Shown here: positions 35,001 through 46,849 of the stretch, piece by piece | Position numbering within the stretch: position 1 is the stretch's first letter | How the letters are laid out: each line of letters opens with the position of its first letter | Source of the DNA: Conus ventricosus | Taxonomy: Eukaryota > Mollusca > Gastropoda > Neogastropoda > Conidae | DNA: 64,000 nucleotides | Reading direction: 5' to 3' | Assembly (NCBI GenBank): GCA_018398815.1 | Contig: CM031614.1 | Span: forward strand, 48,492,644-48,556,643 | Notes under the pieces: generated by a model | Database searches by the model: none | Told to the model about the DNA's origin: nothing | The model's input: only the letters and a program-made list of their open reading frames with translations | Made by a program: the position numbers and the translations under genes

Positions 35001-36920
35001 CATTTAATAATGTCTGGGCCAAATTTAAAAAAATGTAAGCATTTAGTAGAAAGGACCAAAAACACACTTTTCAAACGCCTTTTCAAAATCTACTAATAAT
35101 AACATGCCGGGAATATTTTATTTTCAGTGTACAACAATGTATCGTAGAGTAACCTGATATTTTCGCCAATGAAACGGCCCTTTAGAAAACCTTTTTGGCT
35201 TTCGGAATAACACTGGTAAAAACTCTCTTGAACGGTTAGCAATACAAGCTGAAGCGATTTTGTATGTAGTATTCAAAAGGGAAATAGGGCGCCAGTTTTT
35301 AATAAATCGTTTAGGTTCCCTTCTTTAGGGAGCATATTAATTTCCTTGCCGCTGGGTTATTGACATTTGACCTTTGTCAAAACTCTCGTTGATAAAACGC
35401 AAAAGGGAAAAGAGCCAATATCAATAAAGAAAAACTTAAAAAATTCAACAGTAAAGCCATCAGGCCTGGATTTTTTAAAAATTTTCGTATTTTTCAAAGC
35501 ACAAGCACTTCCTGAAAGGGTTATTAAGCCTTCGATAGATTCACTCTCCTCTTTAGATAGAACGGGTGCATCAGGAGTTCATCAGTAAAACATCGTTTCC
35601 CACTCTCTAAAGCAATATAAATTTTCATAGAAGCTTTTTGTTTCATTAAGAACAATTTTTTGATCTAAAAATTATTGTTCCATTTTCCTTTCGAAAAAGG
35701 GTAAGCCTTGTCTAGGTAGTTACGGTTTTCAAGATTACAGAAATATTTACTAACCTTTTAAACCCTATGGACCAGCGAACCCTCGAACGCATTGCCATAC
35801 CTTAATCCTGTGATCTCAAATTTCCTGTAACTGTGTTTTTTAAGTTTCTAAAACTGGAATATCTTCCTTATGCAAAATCACGTTCAAGGATACTTATTCT
35901 TTTTTCAAGGTTGAGTTCTTGCGGGGTTTCCTTTCTTTTTTGTAAGTGCCTATAAGATTTTGTTTCCCCCTAATTTCTAATAACAGGGTTTCAAAAAAAA
36001 TTGATCATTGATTCAAAGGAGATGTTTTCGTTAGGAATATTTTTCAATGTTGTCTAAATTGTAAGGTAATATGCTACTGTTTTTTCACCCCATTGGATGA
36101 TTCTTTTTATTTCTGAAATATATTTTTGTCTTTAAGAAAAACTTTTAAATTAAATTCCAGAAAGGCCTATCACGTTTAAGCTGCTTTTTTTTTTAAAAGT
36201 ATAGTGACTAAAGAATGATCTGATCTGTACCCCCGGATTAGTAAAAATGTTATTTTTTTTCGACCAATAATTCTTCAGTAATTAGAAAATAATCAAGTCT
36301 TCCTTGTTTAAATGAATTAAATTTACGCCAAGTAATGATCTTTTTCGGGAAATACTTTTCCCCTTTAAAAACATCAAAAAGATTGAATTTTACCATCAAG
36401 TCAATAATTCTTTTTCTGGTCCTAGGACGATTATTCACACTTGCATAAATTTCTAACATCTATTTTCATGTCCAGGCACAATTCCAGTCACCAGTAAATA
36501 ATCACATGTTAAATTGGCAATGCGCTCATTTGTTCGCAACACCACCCCAAAAAAATTCAGGTGAAATCGTTATTACTTGGCCCATATAGGTTGACTAAGT
36601 AATTTTTATTTAGAATTTCCAGCTTCATTACAATATAACAACCATGGGGACTCTAATGACATCTAACAATTTTTTATTCAAAATTATTGCTAAAAAGAAT
36701 GGCAACCCCGTTTTTTTTTTGGGTCTCAACCAACAGACCCAGACATTATAAACCCCAACTTGCTCTTATAATTTTCTGATTCTGTTTCAATGTGCTCTTG
36801 AAGACAATATATGTTGCTTCTCTTTTCCTAAGAAATCAAAAAACATCCTTCCTCTTATTGGAGTGTTTAAGCCGTTACAGTTAAATGAGCATATTTTAAA
36901 AGGATTTATCACCCGCCTTT
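32085..36920 (-). pseudogene. LINE ORF2 (APE endonuclease-RT-Cys/His tail), frameshifted
   Basis: Reading the minus strand from the 5' side: the endonuclease start INPFKICSFNCNGLNTPIRG (near 36900); its distal part RKFNSFKQGRLDYFLITEEL (near 36290); the RT palm with SVNGQYTPWFSIERGVRQGD (near 34920); the thumb-side FGLKINFDKTPN (near 34700); KISWLRRLNSDSGGKGF (near 34230); and, past the piggyBac insertion, REWCDYDIFYVKNIINDNGQ (near 32915). A C-terminal Cys/His cluster, CNFCNMDEQCIPHMYDC, sits near 32460, followed by LLLAKFYIYKTKLQNIHPNV. This order is that of the L1/Tx1 group. The catalytic YADD region is not preserved in a clear frame. Confidence 0.87.
32952..34016 (-). mobile_element. piggyBac-type element, 1065 bp, internally deleted
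   Basis: TTAA flanks both sides (32948-32951 and 34017-34020). The ends are CCCTTACAGTGGTT on the left and, reversed, CCTTATGCTGGGTT on the right, a short imperfect inverted repeat with the CC(C)...GG(G) ends expected of piggyBac. The minus strand near 33600-33540 reads an acidic FEIDTDSDWMSAQG stretch resembling the acidic N terminus of piggyBac transposases, and a further open frame spans 33300-32968. The DDD core is not recognisable, so it is probably a deletion derivative. It interrupts LINE ORF2, whose coding sense resumes on both sides. Confidence 0.75.
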
Positions 36921-37861
36921 TTGGTAAGTTTGAAAGAGAAGAAGGAGGTTTATAAACAGAGTACAAAACATATCTTATTCCACAACATATAGTAAAATCA
37001 AATGAATAAGCAATTTTCTGTTTCTGTCTCCACATACTATAAAAAAAGAACAACAGTACCTCACTCAATCCAGAAATCCACCGAATTAAAGATAAACCTG
37101 TCTTCTGGAAAAATAGTAACATAAGGACAATTTGAAAAATCCAACCTGACCTAATTTCAATGTTCACACTCTCATCCACATGCCACAATGTAATTTGCTG
37201 TATCAGCACACACAAAAAAACAAAACAAGACAGGCACACAACATGTGAGTTTAAAAACTAAAAAAGGTTTCATCTGTAGTTTCCATTGCCCCACTCCACA
37301 TCAACTTGCTTTAACAAGCATATTCTGCTATACACAGTGCCAAAAAAATCATAAAGAAAAAGTATACAGGCCTTTCCACCAGTCGTATAGGGCCTAATCC
37401 GTTAGCGGCCATCATGGACATATATCACTGACAAAAAAAAAACCCCACGTCTTCCGACAGTAAGACCAAAAGACAAGCAGATCCTCACAGCCGGTAGTTA
37501 TTTGATTTTAAAAGAAACAACGATCGCCATTAAGTAGCAAGGATAACAAATTTAAAAACGAAAGATCCACTGGTTCCTCATCCGCTTATCACACGGCTGT
37601 AGAAAATTTCCTTGACCCAAAACATTGACCAATGAAATAGCTGAAAAGGGAAACATTGTAAAATTTCGGAAAAAAGGGGGCAATCTCAAAATCCCTCTAC
37701 ACAGGAAGGTTATATAGCCAAACTTTTAAGACATACACGAAGGGGGGAAAAAAACAATTTTTTTTTAAATGACTCTTCTGTAACAGACAACACATCATCG
37801 TTATCCATCAACACAATTGTCTCAGGTTTTGGGTAGAGACTTTACACTCCCTATCTTCCCG

Positions 37862-38641
37862 CTAACTGTCTTCACAAAAATGTTCCCGTTCTTTGACCAG
37901 GCTTGTTGAAAGAGTGTTTTCGGTCTTTACTGAACACAACAATGTGTAGGCTCTGGGGGTTAAGTCCTCGACTAAAGTGAAACCTCGTGGGCCCTTTAGA
38001 GTGCGTCGAGCGTACAAAACCTGTCCCGAATGCCCGCACACGAACCTGACGATGATGCCCCGTCCCGTGCCTATCCCTGGAGACGCTGAATCGTCAGACC
38101 GACGTGCCTGTTTTTGTGCCCACCCGGTGTACTGCCTCAATACGCCCTTTTTCACTGGGAATTCTGAGTTTGTCGTTGAAAAGAGCAAGCCTTTCTCTCG
38201 CACTGGTCGGGGGTTTCTCTGTTTTCCCGGGCGTCTGCTCTTCCTTGATGCCATATATACCAAGTTATTTCTGCGTACATATGCGGACAGGGCTTCGACA
38301 CGACTGTCAGCAAGTTCCGCTCGATGCTTGGCTTCGGCGATTTGCGTTTTCAGCTGGTCCTCTCTCTTCCCCCCATCAGCCACCTCTTTCTTCAGTCTGT
38401 CGTTGTCCACCTGCATCGTAAAAAGGGTGCCTTCAACTCGTCCACCATTTGTGTCAATTTTGAGATTTCTGCTCCCTTGGGACACAACTTGATCATCACT
38501 GTTCATTTGGGAAATCTCGCTTAGGCCTAGTTGTTGTTTTGATGGAGACAAGTCAGGAGAAAACAACGGGGGTAGTCTGCTGAAGCTGCTGTTGGCGTTC
38601 GTCCCTTTTTCCCCCCATCGTATCTCTCGACTGGTAAACAA
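37862..38641 (-). CDS. LINE ORF1-like protein (coiled coil plus RNA-binding region)
   Basis: A 259-codon open frame begins MFTSREIRWGEKGTNANSSF and contains a heptad-rich central part (DNDRLKKEVADGGKREDQLK). It continues to AYVRRNNLVYMAS and a C-terminal region, GIIVRFVCGHSGQVLYARRT, then GFTLVEDLTPRAY. The coiled coil followed by an RRM-like region and a C-terminal domain matches L1-type ORF1 nucleic-acid chaperones. It lies directly upstream of ORF2 on the same strand. The segment RKSRRPGKQRNPRPVREKG looks out of frame relative to the domain, so compensating indels are likely inside it. Confidence 0.68.
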   Translation of the reverse strand: MFTSREIRWGEKGTNANSSFSRLPPLFSPDLSPSKQQLGLSEISQMNSDDQVVSQGSRNLKIDTNGGRVEGTLFTMQVDNDRLKKEVADGGKREDQLKTQIAEAKHRAELADSRVEALSAYVRRNNLVYMASRKSRRPGKQRNPRPVREKGLLFSTTNSEFPVKKGVLRQYTGWAQKQARRSDDSASPGIGTGRGIIVRFVCGHSGQVLYARRTLKGPRGFTLVEDLTPRAYTLLCSVKTENTLSTSLVKEREHFCEDS

Positions 38642-39042
38642 ATCGAACAGTTTCTCCCTTTAATGGTGCTGGGTGCTGGTGGCTAGGGTCTTCTGCTTCT
38701 TTGGGTAAAACTTTACTTCGTATCTTCAATATTCTTTGTCACTGAAGTGTCAGACGAGCTGGGAAATAGTGTTGGATCCTGTTTGGGGTTGTTTTTTTTT
38801 CCGAGTTCCGCCACCCATAACTTTCACAGTAAGAGTTCCACATTTTCCTTTTCACGGGCCGTTGATGCATGAAAAAAGAAATCCAAAACTCGTGTGGAGG
38901 TAGGCAACGGTGCTCGTCAACTTGCTGCATTTTGAGCTTTATCGGATGTTAATTAACATAAAAGAGTTAATTATGGTTGCAGCTCTCGAAAGCGTGACTC
39001 TCCTCGATCGTGACCAGAGCTCACCTCCGGAAAAACATTTTC

Positions 39043-39740
39043 AGGACACAAAGGGCCCAGGTACACAACTACAACATGTACAGAGTGGAGAGGGGAAAAC
39101 ATTTTCAGGGGCAAAAGGGCCCGGGTACACAACTTGCAACAAAGTACAGAGTGGAGAGGAAAACATTTTCAGGGACACAGCCTAGTACCAACTTACAACA
39201 TGTACAGAGTGAGGGAAAACATTTTCAGGACACAGCCAGGTACACAACTTACAACAGTACAGAGTGGAGAGGGAAAACATTTTCAGGGGCACAGCCTAGG
39301 TACACAACTTACAGCATGTACAGAGTGGAGAGGAAAAACATTTTCAGGGACACAGGCCTAGGTACACAACTTACAACATGTACAGAGTGGAGAGGGAAAA
39401 CATTTTCAGGGACACAGGCCTAGGTACACAACTTACAACATGTACAGAGTGGAGAGGAAAACATTTTCAGGGACACAGGCCTAGTTACACAACTAACAAC
39501 ATGTACTGAGTGGAGAGGAAAACATTTTCAGGGACACAGGCCTAGGTACACAACTTACAACATGTACAGAGTGGAGAGGGAAAACATTTTCAGGGACACA
39601 GGCCTAGGTACACAACTTACAACATGTACAGAGTGGAGAGGGAAAACATTTTCAGGGACACAGGCCTGGGTACACAACTGACAGACCTGAAGGAACCTGG
39701 TGAACTGTTCTTCAGTGTGACGTCCCAAAGACTCCCCCAC
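39043..39740 (+). repeat. minisatellite of about 60 bp grown from the RTE relic 3' end
   Basis: About ten units contain 'gtacacaacttacaacatgt' followed by 'acagagtggagagg' and 'aaaacattttcaggg', ending 'acaggccta'. The first units (39043-39240) are more divergent. The last unit runs into GTGACGTCCCAAAGACTCCC, resembling the end of an RTE ORF2 tail. A 37-bp block of the unit is identical to 30899-30935, the same relic on the other side of the L1-like insertion. The array is therefore an expansion inside the RTE 3' region. Confidence 0.88.
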
Positions 39741-39889
39741 GGAGCTAAGGGAGAAGAAACAGATGACACGCTTGTCCATTCAAGACACATGATCTCAGAC
39801 AGACACAGTACAGAAGTGTGTGTGTGCGCACATCTTTCACATGCACATATACATGAAAAAATAACACCTTGCATACTCAAATGAACTCA

Positions 39890-40330
39890 TTCTTGAAATC
39901 ATACCATGGCCTATGGAAGTGGAGTGGAGGAAGCTCACATCGACAAGGCTGAGAAGTAGCTTGAGGGAATCTGCCGTCCAAGCCAGAGTCCTTGCCATAG
40001 AGGTCAGAGCAATAGGGGTTGTAGGCCACCAGCCTGTGATATCTTACTTCAACTCTCAATATTTGATAAGAATAGGATGAGAACCCTAAAAGCATTGGCG
40101 GAGGCAGCTGAAGAGTGTTTGAGCTAGATCTGGTTGAAGTGGAATACAGTGAGCTTCGTAAGGCTTAAATTTCCCAAATGTAACAGTATCTCATGGCTAT
40201 GTGAGTAAGATATCCTGCAAAAAAGGCACACCTTGAGACACCCACCCATCCAAGAGTTGCAGATTCGAATCCTGCCCGTGCCAAAAATATAGCTGACTGC
40301 AGAAGGGCGCCAAGGAGTTACGACCTTGAT
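39890..40330 (+). mobile_element. degenerate PD-(D/E)XK-type non-LTR tail with B-box
   Basis: Broken frames give a weak copy of the endonuclease-domain tail (RESAVQARVLAIEVRAIGVV, then a KALAEAAEE-like stretch at 40085). About 100 bp further on is a tRNA-like B-box, gattcgaatcc (40262-40272). It resembles the better copies at 44640-45430 in the same orientation. Confidence 0.65.
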
Positions 40331-41010
40331 GCAGCCTAGCCCTCTTAGAGTGGTTGGGAGTTAATGGCAGGAACACTTGTCTGATTAGGGTTTCTTCTGC
40401 TGTCAAGGTCGTTTCTTATGAGTTTATTCATACAGACACATGGCTAGATGGTTGAGTTCCAGAGATAGTCTGGAGGATGTGAGGAAAAGGCCGTTGACAC
40501 TTGGAAAGACGAGATTTACAGGTTGTCTGGGGCTGGTTCCCCTCCTTGCATTTCTCCAGCTGACTGCTGGAACTGACAACAAAAGATGCTTCCACTATCC
40601 CAGGGGTTAACAGAAAGGGGGAGAGAAGGATGAATCCATTGGTGCCAACCTGATCATGACTGGAAGACCTCAAGTGATTACAGATGACAAAAAAATTAAG
40701 TTCCCATGTGTTTTGGGGAGGAAATGTTAAGTAAGAGCGGTATGAAGACAAAGGACAAAGAAGGGCTGCAAGGGCTGTATGAAGACTACAATGATTGAAC
40801 AGCTATGCACTGTACCAGTAGATAAGACACAGGAAAACCAAGGTCTGGATTTGAACTGTAGAGCCAAGGACGTCCATCTGATTATTCAAATGAGGATTTT
40901 GTTCTCAGAAACTCAACTTGCCACCTGTGAGTGTAAAAGAGGAATGGGAGAAATAAGGTGAAAAAATAATTCACAAAACTGGATCAATCCAGAAGTTGCA
41001 TGGCTGTTGG
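40331..41010. other. no gene or recognisable repeat seen
   Basis: Unique-looking sequence between two retrotransposon copies. Short open frames have no family resemblance. Confidence 0.6.
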
Positions 41011-41014
41011 AAGT

Positions 41015-44000
41015 AGAAAGAAACTCGTGGAGAGCGTGGCAGCAGAGAGTCCTCAGAAGAGAAGCCCCCTTCAAGCAAGTGTTTCAGCCCTTATCTCCTG
41101 ACACTCTAGGGGGGTTGGGCCACACCCGGTTCATGACTCCGGATGTCCCTCTGCTGCCCCTTTTTTTCCCATCTTGGGGCGAGCCATGGCTGGGATTCGA
41201 ACCCATAAACCTCTGGACATGCTCATTTTCTACTTAATGACTCGCGCTTTAACCACTGAGCCACAGGGACACCTGATATTTGTAGGGAAATTAAGCCTTA
41301 TGAAGTTCACTTTTGTTCCTCCTTGACCAGATCCAGCTTGAACACCTCTCTGCCGCTTCTGCCATTGCTTTCAGGGCTCTGGTTTTTTCCTTCCCTGCAA
41401 CTGAGAGCTGTTTCATGAGGCTGTATGCAGACGTTCCTACAAATCCCCTAGCCCCAATTTCTGCAGTGAGGACTTTCACCTGATAGCCTTCTCTCCTCAG
41501 GCTGTTTGCCAGATCAGCATATTTTTCAGTCTTGTAGATTTGAGCTGCCTCCATTCTGTTTCATATGGCACCGTGAGCTCGATCATGATCAGCTGCTTGG
41601 TTGACTTAGAGTGGACTACTATGTCTGGTCTCATGCCACTCTTGCTGATGATCTCTGGGTGACTCTTCCATTCTGGGAGGTCTGCAGTGCACTCCCAGTC
41701 ATCTGCCCCATCCAGCAGACTCTGCCTGCATGTTTCGAGTGGCACTGTTGTTCTTGGCCATGATTTGCTGCCTCCTGCCGTGAAGAATGTTGGGGGTGCT
41801 TTTGGAGTCCTGATTCTCCCTTTTGTGGTGTTGGTACTAGCCCAGACTACTTGTACAATTTCTTTGAGCACTTGGTTGTGCTCCATGTGTACCTTCCTTG
41901 AGCCAGGGCTACTTTACATGAGCTTAGAACATGCTCCACTGTTTGTTTTTCATGGCAGAGGGGGCATGCAGGATCGTCTGTTTTCCCCCACTTCACCAGG
42001 TTTGCATTTGAGGGCAGAAGGTCATATGCAGATCTGTGAATGAAGCTGATCCTGAGAGGGGCGTGTGCCAAATGTCATTCCAAGTTAGACTTCTTTGGAG
42101 TGCATTCTCCCACGTTGTCCATTGCCCTTGCTGGCTCTGCTGGACTGCTTTTTGGAGTCTTTTTTGGTCTTCTTCTTTTCTCATCTCCTGAATCAGCATG
42201 TCTCTTTTGGCTTTTTCCTTTGGCCTTTGACCACCATTCAGTTTTGGTCACCCCAGTCCTTGTCTGTTGGTCTGTGTGTGTCCTGTTATTTCTCTGATCT
42301 TGAGACTTTCTTTTGCAGAATCCATCGCCTCTTGAACTTTCCATTTTCTGCCTGTCTTCAGCTGGGGCTTGATTGCTTCTACCACCTTGTCTCCTGAGTC
42401 CTCCAGCATGCTTTGAAGTCTGATCTTCCCTGCTTTGTATTCCTCCAGGATGGATTTCAGTGGTAGTTGTGCTTTGCTTGGCGACAGTACAGCGCGATGT
42501 CAGTCAGACAGGGTGGGACACCAAGCCATTTCCTTGTGAACTTGTTGATTTTGGCTTCCATTGCCTCCACTGTGCTGGTGCAGATGTCGTATATCATCAG
42601 AGGCCATAGGAGCTTTGGTATCAGCATGAACTGCAGACACCAGACCTTGTATTTGCCAGGGAGCCCACACTGGTCAATGGTCTCCAAGCCTTCTTCCGCC
42701 ATCTGCTTGGTTTCTTTTGCTCTTTGTGTGTCTTTCAGCGTATCATCATACCATCTTCCAAGGCTCTTGACTGGTTCTTCTGTGACTGTTGGAATGGCCT
42801 GGTTGGCAACACTGAAGACCACAGATTCGGCCACTTTTCCTTTCCTCAGTGAGAGACCCCGTGATTTCTTTGGCTTCAACTTCATTCTGGATGAGGCAAC
42901 TATGTCGTCCAGCCTCTCCAGCACATGGCGTGTCTCGTCTTCTTGGATGAAATCACTGTGTGTCATCCATGAAGGCCTTGAGAGGAGGCATCTTGTATCC
43001 ATCGCCAAGGTCTGTTTGTCTCGCGTTGTTTGTTGCTGCTTTCAAGATGAGTTCCATTGCCAGCACGAACAGTATCGGGGAAATTGCACAGCCCATTGCA
43101 ATGCCCACTTCCAAGTTGATTCCAATCAGTTGTGTACCCTTGGTAGAAAAACCGCATTGAGAAGCCATTGAAGTACTTCTTGAGCATGTCGCGGATGTTC
43201 TTTGGCACATGGTACATCTCAAGAGCCAACTGTATCATCTCATGGGGCACAGATCCATATATGCGTTTGCCAGATCAAGCCACACTACATCCAGGTCTCT
43301 CTTTTCTGTTTTTGCTTTTTGGATTGCGTCCCAGATCATTGTGGCGTGTTCTACACAGCCAGCCACGCCTGGGGTGCCACCTTTCTGGACTGACACATCC
43401 AAGTACTTGTTTTCCATCAGGTACTTGGTCAGCCTTGCTGCCATGACAGAGAAGAAGATTTTCCCTTCGACGTTCAGTTAGTGATATTGGCCTGAACTGG
43501 CTGATGTCACTTGAGTTTTGCTCCTTGGGGATGTACACACCATCTGCGTCATCCACTGGCCACTGATCTTCTGGTTTCTCCAAGCCGATCGCAGCAGCCT
43601 GTGGAGCCACTCCAGCACCTTGGGACATTTCTTGTAAAGCTGGTAAGGTATTCCGTTTGGCCCTGGTGATGATTTGCTCTGGCTTTGTCGACCACCTTCT
43701 TGATTTTCCGCCAACGTTGGAGGCTTGCCATTGAACTGTTTTCCCCAGGGTTGGTTGGCCACACCAGACCTTGAATGTCGAGTGGTGCTTTGCTCTGTGA
43801 GTCAGAGTATGTTTTCCTCAGATGCTGCTCAAGAACTCCTTTGTCCACATTAGGGTCCCAGATTTTGGCTGCTCAAACGTGTTCTGGCAAACTGGAAGGG
43901 GTCTCTGAAGAAGCGCTCTTGTGTCTTCTTCTTTTTGCTCTTCCTCTTCCTCGCAGATTCCGCTTTGCTGAGGGCGGTGTGTTTTTCTTTCAGGTCTTCC

Positions 44001-44540
44001 CACAGTTTTTCCAAGCTTGTTTTTCAGCTGGCAGTGCGGTCTTCATTTGCTTCTTGAGGTTGTTCTTTTGGAGTCTGATCTTGTCCATCTTTTTTGGCGT
44101 CTGGATTTCTTTGGAGGTGTTTTCTCTTTGGGTAGTTTTACTCCATAGGCGTCTCTAATGTGGCATAACAAAATGTTCCCCATATGTGGCTAGTTTGTGT
44201 TCCGGTGCTTTTCCCTATCAGTGCATCGAGTCTTTGGACGATTTTTGCTTTCCAGTTTCTCCCAATCTTCAGTTTCGTTTGCTCGTGGCAGGTTGAGTTT
44301 CAGGCGCTTGGCATCGAGGGCCTGTGCAAATTCCTTTTCCGAACCAACAGCGTGGATGTCCTTGGCACGTGGTTTAAATCCTGGCCTTGGTCTTCCGATC
44401 TTATCTGCTGATGCAGTGCGCTGCTGCTCATTCAAAATGAGTCTTCACACATCCCATCTTTGTAATTTCACTGAGACATTTTGGTGGTGCCAATGGAAGT
44501 CATCTTGAAGCATCCATGAGAAGTACGGGTTCAGCAGGCC
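41015..44540 (-). mobile_element. non-LTR retrotransposon with RT and PD-(D/E)XK-like endonuclease, tRNA-like tail
   Basis: On the minus strand, from the 5' side, N-terminal fragments lie at 44435-43800. RT blocks follow: SSPGPNGIPYQLYKKCP (near 43680), DVVWLDLANAYMDLCP (motif A, near 43285), NLEVGIAMGCAISPILFV (near 43090) and PPLKAFMDDT (catalytic DD, near 42970). Then come SLGRWYDDTLKDTQRAKETK, GLPGKYKVWCLQFMLIPKLL and RKWLGVPPCLTDIALYC. The C-terminal domain has RPDIVVHSKSTKQLIMIELT and EIGARGFVGTSAYSLMKQL, consistent with a PD-(D/E)XK endonuclease fold. The 3' tail has A-box-like (41253-41263) and B-box (41193-41203) sequences. Several frameshifts break it. Confidence 0.88.
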
Positions 44541-44639
44541 TCAGGAATGGATCCCAAAATGTGCCCAAGAGAGGTCGGGTAAATGACACGCCCAGCCCTT
44601 TTCCCATAAAAGAAGATGAAACACAAGTTAGTTGTTCTT

Positions 44640-45560
44640 AAAGGATGAGTTTCAAATCAAAAAAATCAGGAAGCCTGTCCCAGCAAACGGGAAGTTGCTG
44701 AAGCAGTCATGCTCACTGTGGTCTACCAAGCCATTCCACAGTGACAGAACCAGTAAGAACCTCAGAAGGTGGTATCAGGCTCCTTGAACAGCATAAAAAG
44801 ACCAAAGGAAATCAAGAAGGTCCCGCAGTGACGGTTTTACATGGCAGGAGGCCACAGATCATGGCCAGAAAAAGCTGTGATATTAAGAGCATGGAAGCAG
44901 GATAACTAGATGAGGTGGGGTGACCCGCAAGTGCACAGCCAACTGTCTAGAATGAGAGGACCATCCTGAATGATGAGGAAGAGACCAGATATAGCACTCC
45001 TCTCAGGTTCATCAAAACAAATGATCCTGATTGAGTTCACTGTGCCATATGAAAGTAAAATGAGGGAAGCTCGCATCAACCAGGCTGAGAAGTATGCCAG
45101 TCTACCAGTCTACCTACAGTTTCAGGAAGCATGGCTTCCAAACCAAAGCCTCACTGTAGAGATTGGAGCAAGGGGTTGTTGGCTCACCATTCTGTGGTCT
45201 TGTGAAACAACACTCTGTTTTCGGTAAGAAGAGGTTCAAAGTCGTGAAAGCAATAACAGAGGCAGCTGAAAAGACTTACAGGTGGATCTGGTTGAGCAAG
45301 AGCAAAAGTGAATTTCATGCAGCTCAAATTTCCCAATATACAACAGGCGTGTGATGGTTGTGTGGGTTGTCTGTTGGAAAAGGCATGCCATGAGATGGCC
45401 ACTCATCTGTTTGCAGGTTTGAATCCCGCCAGCATCAAAACCGATCAGACAATAGAAAAATATGTAGGAATCATGACCTGAATGCTGTTCAGCTCTTTTA
45501 GATTGGTACAATTTCAGGCCCAAATGCATATCTAAGCAGGATTTCTTGACCAAAGACCAG
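44640..45560 (+). mobile_element. related PD-(D/E)XK-type non-LTR fragment, plus strand
   Basis: A broken linker resembling the RT-endonuclease connection (EVAEAVMLTVVYQAIP near 44690) is followed, after an apparent deletion, by MMRKRPDIALLSGSSKQMIL, then IEFTVPYES, TVEIGARG and EAAEKTYRWIWLSKSKSE. The PD...E.T arrangement is kept. A tRNA-like B-box, ggtttgaatcc, follows at 45417-45427. It lies head-to-head with the copy at 41015-44540 and differs enough in sequence to be a separate subfamily. Confidence 0.82.
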
Positions 45561-46329
45561 CTGCTACTAAGGCCCTACAAGCTTTTTTTTGTACTAAGGG
45601 GAAGGAATGATACAAATGATAACAGCGTATCTTAAAATCCAGTATGCATGATTCCGACAAGTTCTTACAAATAATAGGTAGATTGATATGCACAGCTACC
45701 GACACAGACAGAAAGTGGATATTGTATGCTACTCTTTGCTAAGGTTTACACCACCTCCACGCCTCAGAATCCCCTTGTCATTAGTGAGCATATTCATGAT
45801 AGGCCGTGGGATGGGGATGAGGGGAGAGGGAAGTATTTAGCACTTGTAATATTTTAGTATGTTTACTTGTTAGTTGTTTTGTTCAGTAACTTGGATTACA
45901 TTTTCTTTAAAGTCTGATTACTTGTTATTCACTTTTGTTTACTAGTTTGTGTTACTTCTAATTTTTAGGTTTGTGTACTTGTTATTTTATGCTTTTGTTT
46001 AGTAGCATGTTTTGTTGTTGTTGTTGTTTTTTACTTGCATTTGTTTTGGTTTACTAGTTTGGGCTACTTTTAATTTGAAGTATATTTACTTATTATTTGA
46101 TTTTGTTTAGAAGCTTGGGTTTCTGTGTGCCATTCTTATGTTTCTAACAGTTTCCTTGAGTTTTGTATCCTGAGAACATAGAAGCAGAACGGTATAAAGT
46201 ATAACATCACTATATTTAGAAATATCAGTTTTGGGTTGATTTCCACCTTCTCTGTTTTAAAGCAGGTCCAACAGAGCAACAACAAAAAAGCACTTCTACC
46301 CAAATGAAATAAGCTCATAAAATATATGA
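45561..46329. other. AT-rich non-coding sequence, no gene seen
   Basis: Contains loose T-rich repeats around 'tacttgttattt' (45860-46110). No coding signal. Confidence 0.7.
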
Positions 46330-46740
46330 CAAACAGAAATTTGATTAACACATTCATGAGTAGATATATATCATAAATATAAAACTAACGGAAATTCGAT
46401 TAACATATTCATGAATGGATATATATCATAAGCACAAAGCTAACACAAATTTGATTAACTTATTCATGAATGGATATATATCAGAACAGTTGTGTTCTTA
46501 GTCAAAGGGGTTGAAGGAGAAGAACATAATTTTATTAGACCTTTGTATTCCCTAAGAAAGTTGCTCTATGAATGTTCAAGGCAGATAAAAGATGTGGCAG
46601 TACATGTGAAAATCCATTGTGGCATTTCAGTGAATAAGGGAATGCTTCGCAGTGCCCAAAGTCATTCATGAGGTTTCAGTGGATACCATCATGAGGTTTC
46701 AGTGGATACCATCATGAGGTTTGAATGGATAACAGGCAAA
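46330..46740. repeat. two short tandem repeats (about 55 bp x3 and 23 bp x3)
   Basis: Units with 'aaatttgattaaca' and 'ttcatgaatggatatatatc' recur at 46337, 46391 and 46447. A second array at 46668-46735 repeats 'catcatgaggtttcagtgga'. Confidence 0.85.
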
Positions 46741-46849
46741 TACTTGGTAGTGTTCATTTCCTTTCTGGTATCCAAACCAAAGAGTTTTTTTGGGGGAAAA
46801 AACCACAAACAAAAATGCGTTTGTTGAATTCAACCCTAAAATTTTAGAT

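Larger units (their letters stand above)
30936..39028 (-). mobile_element. L1/Tx1-like LINE, 8.1 kb, with target duplication and A-rich tail
   Basis: The element lies on the minus strand. Its 3' end is at 30936, where the minus strand ends in an A-rich tail (plus-strand tttttcttttttt). The flanking duplication is ggaaaacattttc at 30923-30935 and the same with one extra A at 39029-39042. It contains ORF1 (37862-38641), ORF2 with endonuclease, RT and Cys/His C terminus (32085-36920), and a piggyBac insertion (32952-34016). Less the piggyBac, it is about 7 kb, near full length. Many frameshifts make it inactive as sequenced. Confidence 0.88.

Noticed and set aside
39043..39668. CRISPR-like array
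   Set aside because: Units are contiguous with no variable spacers, in a eukaryotic sequence; it is a minisatellite.
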